DNA from: Bacteroidota bacterium
GTDB taxonomy: Bacteria > Bacteroidota > Bacteroidia > Chitinophagales > Saprospiraceae
Reading direction: 5' to 3'
DNA: 6,801 nt
NCBI GenBank assembly: GCA_024280135.1
Contig: JAJRQS010000358.1
Coordinates: 1-6,801 of the forward strand
A program made the position numbers and the translations under genes. Below are positions 4,242-6,801 of the stretch, piece after piece. Within the stretch, counting starts at the first letter, position 1. Every line of letters starts with the position of its first letter. Under the pieces are notes generated by a model. That model searched no databases and was not told the origin of the DNA. It saw only the letters and a program-made list of their open reading frames with translations.

Positions 4242-6359
4242 TTATTTTACTTTAATATCTGTACCCAAACGTTGAAGATAAGCTATCAAGGCTATAATCT
4301 CCTTGGTTTTTAATTCATCAGTAGTTACACCATCATCTGATTTAGCTAAACCAGCTGCAATAGGTTCTGCTTGCTTTTGCAAATCAGCTAATGCATCCTG
4401 CTCATACCCTTCAGCATAAGGGGTACCTAAATACCTCAAGACACTAATCTTCTTAGATAAGGTAGAATTATCTAGGTCATTTTTAAACAACCAAGGGTAA
4501 CGCGGCATGATTGAAGCTGCCTCAGTTCCTTGTGGATCCATCATGTGATCATAATGCCACTTGTCAGGATACTTTCCACCTATTCTGTGTAAGTCTGGTC
4601 CTGTACGCTTAGACCCCCAAAGGAATGGTCTGTCATAAATGTATTCGCCAGCTTTAGAATATTCACCATACCGTACATACTCGTGACGGAAAGGTCTTAC
4701 TTGCTGAGAGTGACAGTTTACACAACCTTCTCGGATATAAATATCACGTCCCTGTAATTCTAATGCGGTGTATGGTTTAACGGAATCTATCTTAGGTACG
4801 CTTGACTCCATCATTGTCATTGGGAAAAACTCCAATGCTCCACCAATTAATATCGCTACTGTCGCCCAAAGTAATAAAGGAACCGCTCTACGCTCCAATC
4901 TTCTGTGTGCCGTTTCAGAAGGATCTTCATGTATCACTAAAGCAGGTGCCTCAGCTGCTTCATTACGAATCAACTTTCCAGAAGTAGCTGTTTTCATCAG
5001 GTTATAAAAACCAATCAAAGCGCCAGTCAAATATAATAACCCGCCAAAACTTCTCAAGGTCAACATGGGCTTAATCGCTTGTAACGTGGCTACAAATGAG
5101 TTCATCAAGGCACCTTCTGGCTTAAATTCAGACCACATCATACTTTGTGTAGCACCTGCCCAGTACATCGGAATAACCCAAAATAAGATACCAAGTGTTC
5201 CTATCCAAAAATGGACATTAGCCAACTTCACTGAATATAATTTTGTTCCATATAATCTAGGGAATATCCAATAAAACATCCCGAAAGTCATAAATCCATT
5301 CCATCCCAATGTACCAATATGCACGTGTGCAGGAATCCAATCCGTAAAGTGCGTAAAGGCATTCAAAGATTTGATAGAAAGCATGGGCCCTTCAAATGTG
5401 GACATACCGTATGCAGTAACCGCTACAACCATGAACTTCAAAATGGGATCTTCTCTTACTCTATCCCATGCACCACGAAGCGTCAATAGACCGTTCAACA
5501 TTCCACCCCAAGACGGCGCAATCAACATCAACGAAAATACCGTTCCTACTGATTGAGTCCAATCTGGCAAAGCAGAATATAATAAATGGTGCGGTCCTGC
5601 CCAAATATAAATAAAGATCAAAGACCAAAAGTGAATAATTGACAACCTATATGAATAGACAGGTCGATTGGCTGCTTTGGGTAGATAGTAATACATCAAA
5701 CCTAAATAGGGAGTGGTCAAGAAGAATGCCACCGCATTGTGTCCATACCACCATTGCAGTAAGGCATCTTGGATACCCGCAAAAACAGGGTAACTCTTCC
5801 ACATACTCACTGGAATCTCTAAGTTATTACCTATATGTAATACCGCAATCGTAATAAAAGTAGAGATATAAAACCAAATCGCCACATAAAAGTGTGATTC
5901 TCGCCTCTTAATCATGGTTCCTATCATATTGGCTCCAAAAGAAACCCAAGCAACTGTAATTAATAAATCAATCGGCCATTCTAATTCAGCATATTCATGC
6001 GAACTTGTAATACCTAAAGGAAGCGTGATTGATGCAGCCAAAATAACCAACTGCCAACCCCAAAAATGGATTTGACTTAAAATCGGACTGTACATCCTTG
6101 CTTTTAGGAGTCGCTGTGTAGAGTAATAAACACCTGCAAAAATAGCATTTCCAACAAAAGCAAAAATAGCCGCATTGGTGTGAAGTGGTCGTAATCTGCC
6201 AAATGAGAGCCAAGAAATACCCAAGTTCAAGCTCGGGAATACCAGCTCCAAGGCAATCCATAGACCTACTGTGAATGCAACGACACCAAAGATGATCGAC
6301 GCTGCTGCGAAGTTTCGTACAATGGTATTGTCATATTCAAATTTTTCAATTTGTGCCAT
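4242..6359 (-). CDS. ccoNO: Fused CcoN-CcoO, cbb3-type cytochrome c oxidase subunits I and II
   Basis: A 705-residue fusion of the catalytic subunit CcoN and the mono-heme subunit CcoO; it reduces O2 to water in the inner membrane and pumps protons. The CcoN part (about 1-458) has 12 expected membrane helices and every key residue: His60 (RPLHTNAA) and His347 for heme b, His345 for heme b3 (HVHIG), His207 (WWYGHN), His257 and His258 (GPHH) for CuB, Tyr251 (the cross-linked tyrosine of the family) and Glu323 (TFEGP). A charged linker (about 459-492) leads to the CcoO anchor helix (493-513) and its periplasmic cytochrome c domain, with CVNCH (546-550) and Met618 in the MPRYPWL motif as the likely axial ligand. 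Both CcoN termini and the CcoO N-terminus face the cytoplasm, so the fusion needs no extra helix. Such fusions are known in Bacteroidota. It starts 8 bases after the ccoS stop. Confidence 0.98.
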   Translation of the reverse strand: MAQIEKFEYDNTIVRNFAAASIIFGVVAFTVGLWIALELVFPSLNLGISWLSFGRLRPLHTNAAIFAFVGNAIFAGVYYSTQRLLKARMYSPILSQIHFWGWQLVILAASITLPLGITSSHEYAELEWPIDLLITVAWVSFGANMIGTMIKRRESHFYVAIWFYISTFITIAVLHIGNNLEIPVSMWKSYPVFAGIQDALLQWWYGHNAVAFFLTTPYLGLMYYYLPKAANRPVYSYRLSIIHFWSLIFIYIWAGPHHLLYSALPDWTQSVGTVFSLMLIAPSWGGMLNGLLTLRGAWDRVREDPILKFMVVAVTAYGMSTFEGPMLSIKSLNAFTHFTDWIPAHVHIGTLGWNGFMTFGMFYWIFPRLYGTKLYSVKLANVHFWIGTLGILFWVIPMYWAGATQSMMWSEFKPEGALMNSFVATLQAIKPMLTLRSFGGLLYLTGALIGFYNLMKTATSGKLIRNEAAEAPALVIHEDPSETAHRRLERRAVPLLLWATVAILIGGALEFFPMTMMESSVPKIDSVKPYTALELQGRDIYIREGCVNCHSQQVRPFRHEYVRYGEYSKAGEYIYDRPFLWGSKRTGPDLHRIGGKYPDKWHYDHMMDPQGTEAASIMPRYPWLFKNDLDNSTLSKKISVLRYLGTPYAEGYEQDALADLQKQAEPIAAGLAKSDDGVTTDELKTKEIIALIAYLQRLGTDIKVK

Positions 6360-6367
6360 AACGTAAT

Positions 6368-6571
6368 TTAAGTTTTGAAAAGGTGATCGTTTTGTTCAGT
6401 ATTCGTTTCATTAGATGCATTGGGCTTAACCAACTCATCATCAAGTAGTATTCTCATAGCCGGGGTAACATCATCATCGTATTGTCCATCTTTGACTGCC
6501 CATACAAAGAAGTATAAAAACCCTAAGGCAACCATCCCACTCAATGCAATTAACAAAAATATTATAGCCAT
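6368..6571 (-). CDS. ccoS: CcoS, cbb3 oxidase maturation protein
   Basis: A 67-residue protein with one N-terminal membrane helix (about residues 2-24, MAIIFLLIALSG...), followed by the CcoS signature W-A-V-K-x-G-Q-Y-D-D (25-34) and then P-A-x-R-I-L (37-42). The polar C-terminal tail (VKPNASNETNTEQND) is variable. In Rhodobacter, CcoS is needed for insertion of the heme b and CuB cofactors into CcoN. It lies between ccoI (118 bases upstream) and ccoNO (8 bases downstream), the standard ccoI-ccoS arrangement. The leader is A-rich (CTAAAAAAAGTCGAT) with no clear Shine-Dalgarno sequence. Confidence 0.96.
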   Translation of the reverse strand: MAIIFLLIALSGMVALGFLYFFVWAVKDGQYDDDVTPAMRILLDDELVKPNASNETNTEQNDHLFKT

Positions 6572-6584
6572 ATCGACTTTTTTT

Positions 6585-6600
6585 AGTTAAAGCTTTAACT
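6585..6600. promoter_or_regulatory. 16-bp perfect palindrome upstream of ccoS
   Basis: AGTTAAAGCTTTAACT is fully self-complementary and starts 14 bases upstream of the ccoS ATG (6571). It has no spacer, so it suits a dimeric DNA-binding protein better than an RNA hairpin, although a 6-bp stem with an AGCT loop is possible. It does not match the FNR box TTGATnnnnATCAA. The regulator, if there is one, is unknown. Confidence 0.45.
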
Positions 6601-6634
6601 TCCAAAGTTCGGAGAGTTTACCCTAATTCAGCAA

Positions 6635-6642
6635 CAAAGTTA
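6635..6642 (-). promoter_or_regulatory. Possible Bacteroidota -7 promoter element for ccoS-ccoNOQP
   Basis: On the minus strand this reads TAACTTTG, an exact match to TAnnTTTG, in the only sizeable gap upstream of the structural genes. Transcription would start near 6628, giving a leader of roughly 57 bases that contains the 16-bp palindrome at 6585-6600. No TTG is seen about 20 bases further upstream (the bases there read ATATGTGG), so the -33 element is poor or absent. Confidence 0.33.
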
Positions 6643-6689
6643 CTCCTTTTGCTTGCTTTTCCACATATAAAAAGGTGACTTATATCATT

Positions 6690-6801
6690 CTAATTAGAGA
6701 CTTTAATCTTTTTTAGCATTGAGGAACCTAAAAGAACCCCTATCAAAACCACTGAAATGGAACTCAACGGCATCAGTATTGCAGCGATAACTGGAGAAAG
6801 A
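6690..6801 (-). CDS. ccoI: CcoI, copper-transporting P-type ATPase, C-terminal 36 residues (cut by window edge)
   Basis: The frame enters at the right window edge and ends at a TAG (6690-6692). The visible residues LSPVIAAILMPLSSISVV form the last membrane helix of a heavy-metal P1B-type ATPase, with the AAILMPLSS motif typical of the CcoI/FixI C-terminus. They are followed by a second hydrophobic stretch (LIGVLLGSSM) and a short basic tail (KKIKVSN). CcoI moves copper across the inner membrane for the CuB site of CcoN. The position directly upstream of ccoS agrees. A perfect 10-bp palindrome, TCTAATTAGA (6689-6698), covers its stop codon. The N-terminal metal-binding, phosphorylation (DKTGT) and ATP-binding domains lie outside the window, so ATPase activity cannot be judged here. 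Confidence 0.88.
   Translation of the reverse strand, partial: LSPVIAAILMPLSSISVVLIGVLLGSSMLKKIKVSN

Noticed and set aside
4768..5007. Plus-strand frames opposite ccoNO (also 5065-5274, 5371-5556, 5639-5854)
   Set aside because: All are shadows of the CcoN/CcoO coding sequence, with no plausible domain and no leader signals.
5995..6261. Minus-strand 88-codon frame inside ccoNO
   Set aside because: It lies in another frame within the conserved CcoN coding region, which explains the sequence fully.
6665..6685. Inverted repeat ATATAA/TTATAT downstream of ccoI as a terminator
   Set aside because: Only 6 AT pairs around a 9-base loop, too weak to terminate, and no T-tract follows on the minus strand.
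6572..6689. FNR/ANR-type box (TTGATnnnnATCAA) upstream of ccoS
   Set aside because: I looked for it because cbb3 operons are often under FNR control, but no acceptable match is present in this gap.

Overview
The window is one unidirectional gene cluster, entirely on the minus strand, encoding a cbb3-type (C-family heme-copper) cytochrome c oxidase and its assembly factors. In transcription order, from high to low coordinates, it holds: the 3' end of ccoI (copper P-type ATPase), ccoS, a fused ccoNO gene, a small ccoQ-like gene, ccoP, ccoG, ccoH (FixH family), a TauE/SafE-like membrane protein gene, and the 5' part of a small DUF2007-like gene cut by the left edge. There are no RNA genes, mobile elements, CRISPR arrays or phage genes, and no gene-free stretch longer than about 120 bases.

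The organism is most likely a member of the Bacteroidota. The evidence is the fused ccoN-ccoO gene, a CcoP with one heme instead of two, the gene order I-S-NO-Q-P-G-H-TauE, A-rich leaders without clear Shine-Dalgarno sequences, and AT-rich DNA. Finer placement cannot be read safely from this window.

Region by region. At 6690-6801 is the C-terminus of CcoI. At 6572-6689 is a 118-base gap with a possible Bacteroidota-type -7 element and a perfect 16-bp palindrome. At 3085-6571 is the structural core (ccoS, ccoNO, ccoQ, ccoP) with gaps of 8, 63 and 11 bases; the 63-base gap holds a strong hairpin. At 2976-3084 is a gap packed with inverted repeats, which could reduce or reset transcription before the assembly genes. 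At 1-2975 are ccoG, ccoH, the TauE/SafE-like gene and the DUF2007-like gene. The last three are packed tightly: 1 base separates ccoH from the TauE/SafE-like gene, and that gene overlaps the DUF2007-like gene by 4 bases.

How the genes work together: CcoNO is the catalytic and first electron-transfer subunit, carrying heme b, the heme b3-CuB centre and one heme c. CcoP brings in electrons through its own heme c, and CcoQ is a small stabilising membrane subunit. CcoI, CcoG, CcoS and CcoH supply and reduce copper, help insert cofactors and stabilise the complex. The TauE/SafE-like protein carries Cys/His motifs that suggest metal or thiol handling. The system as a whole is known. The less ordinary points are the intergenic RNA structures, the single-heme CcoP with a Ser-rich linker, the lysine-rich insert in CcoG, and the DUF2007-like gene coupled to the end of the operon.
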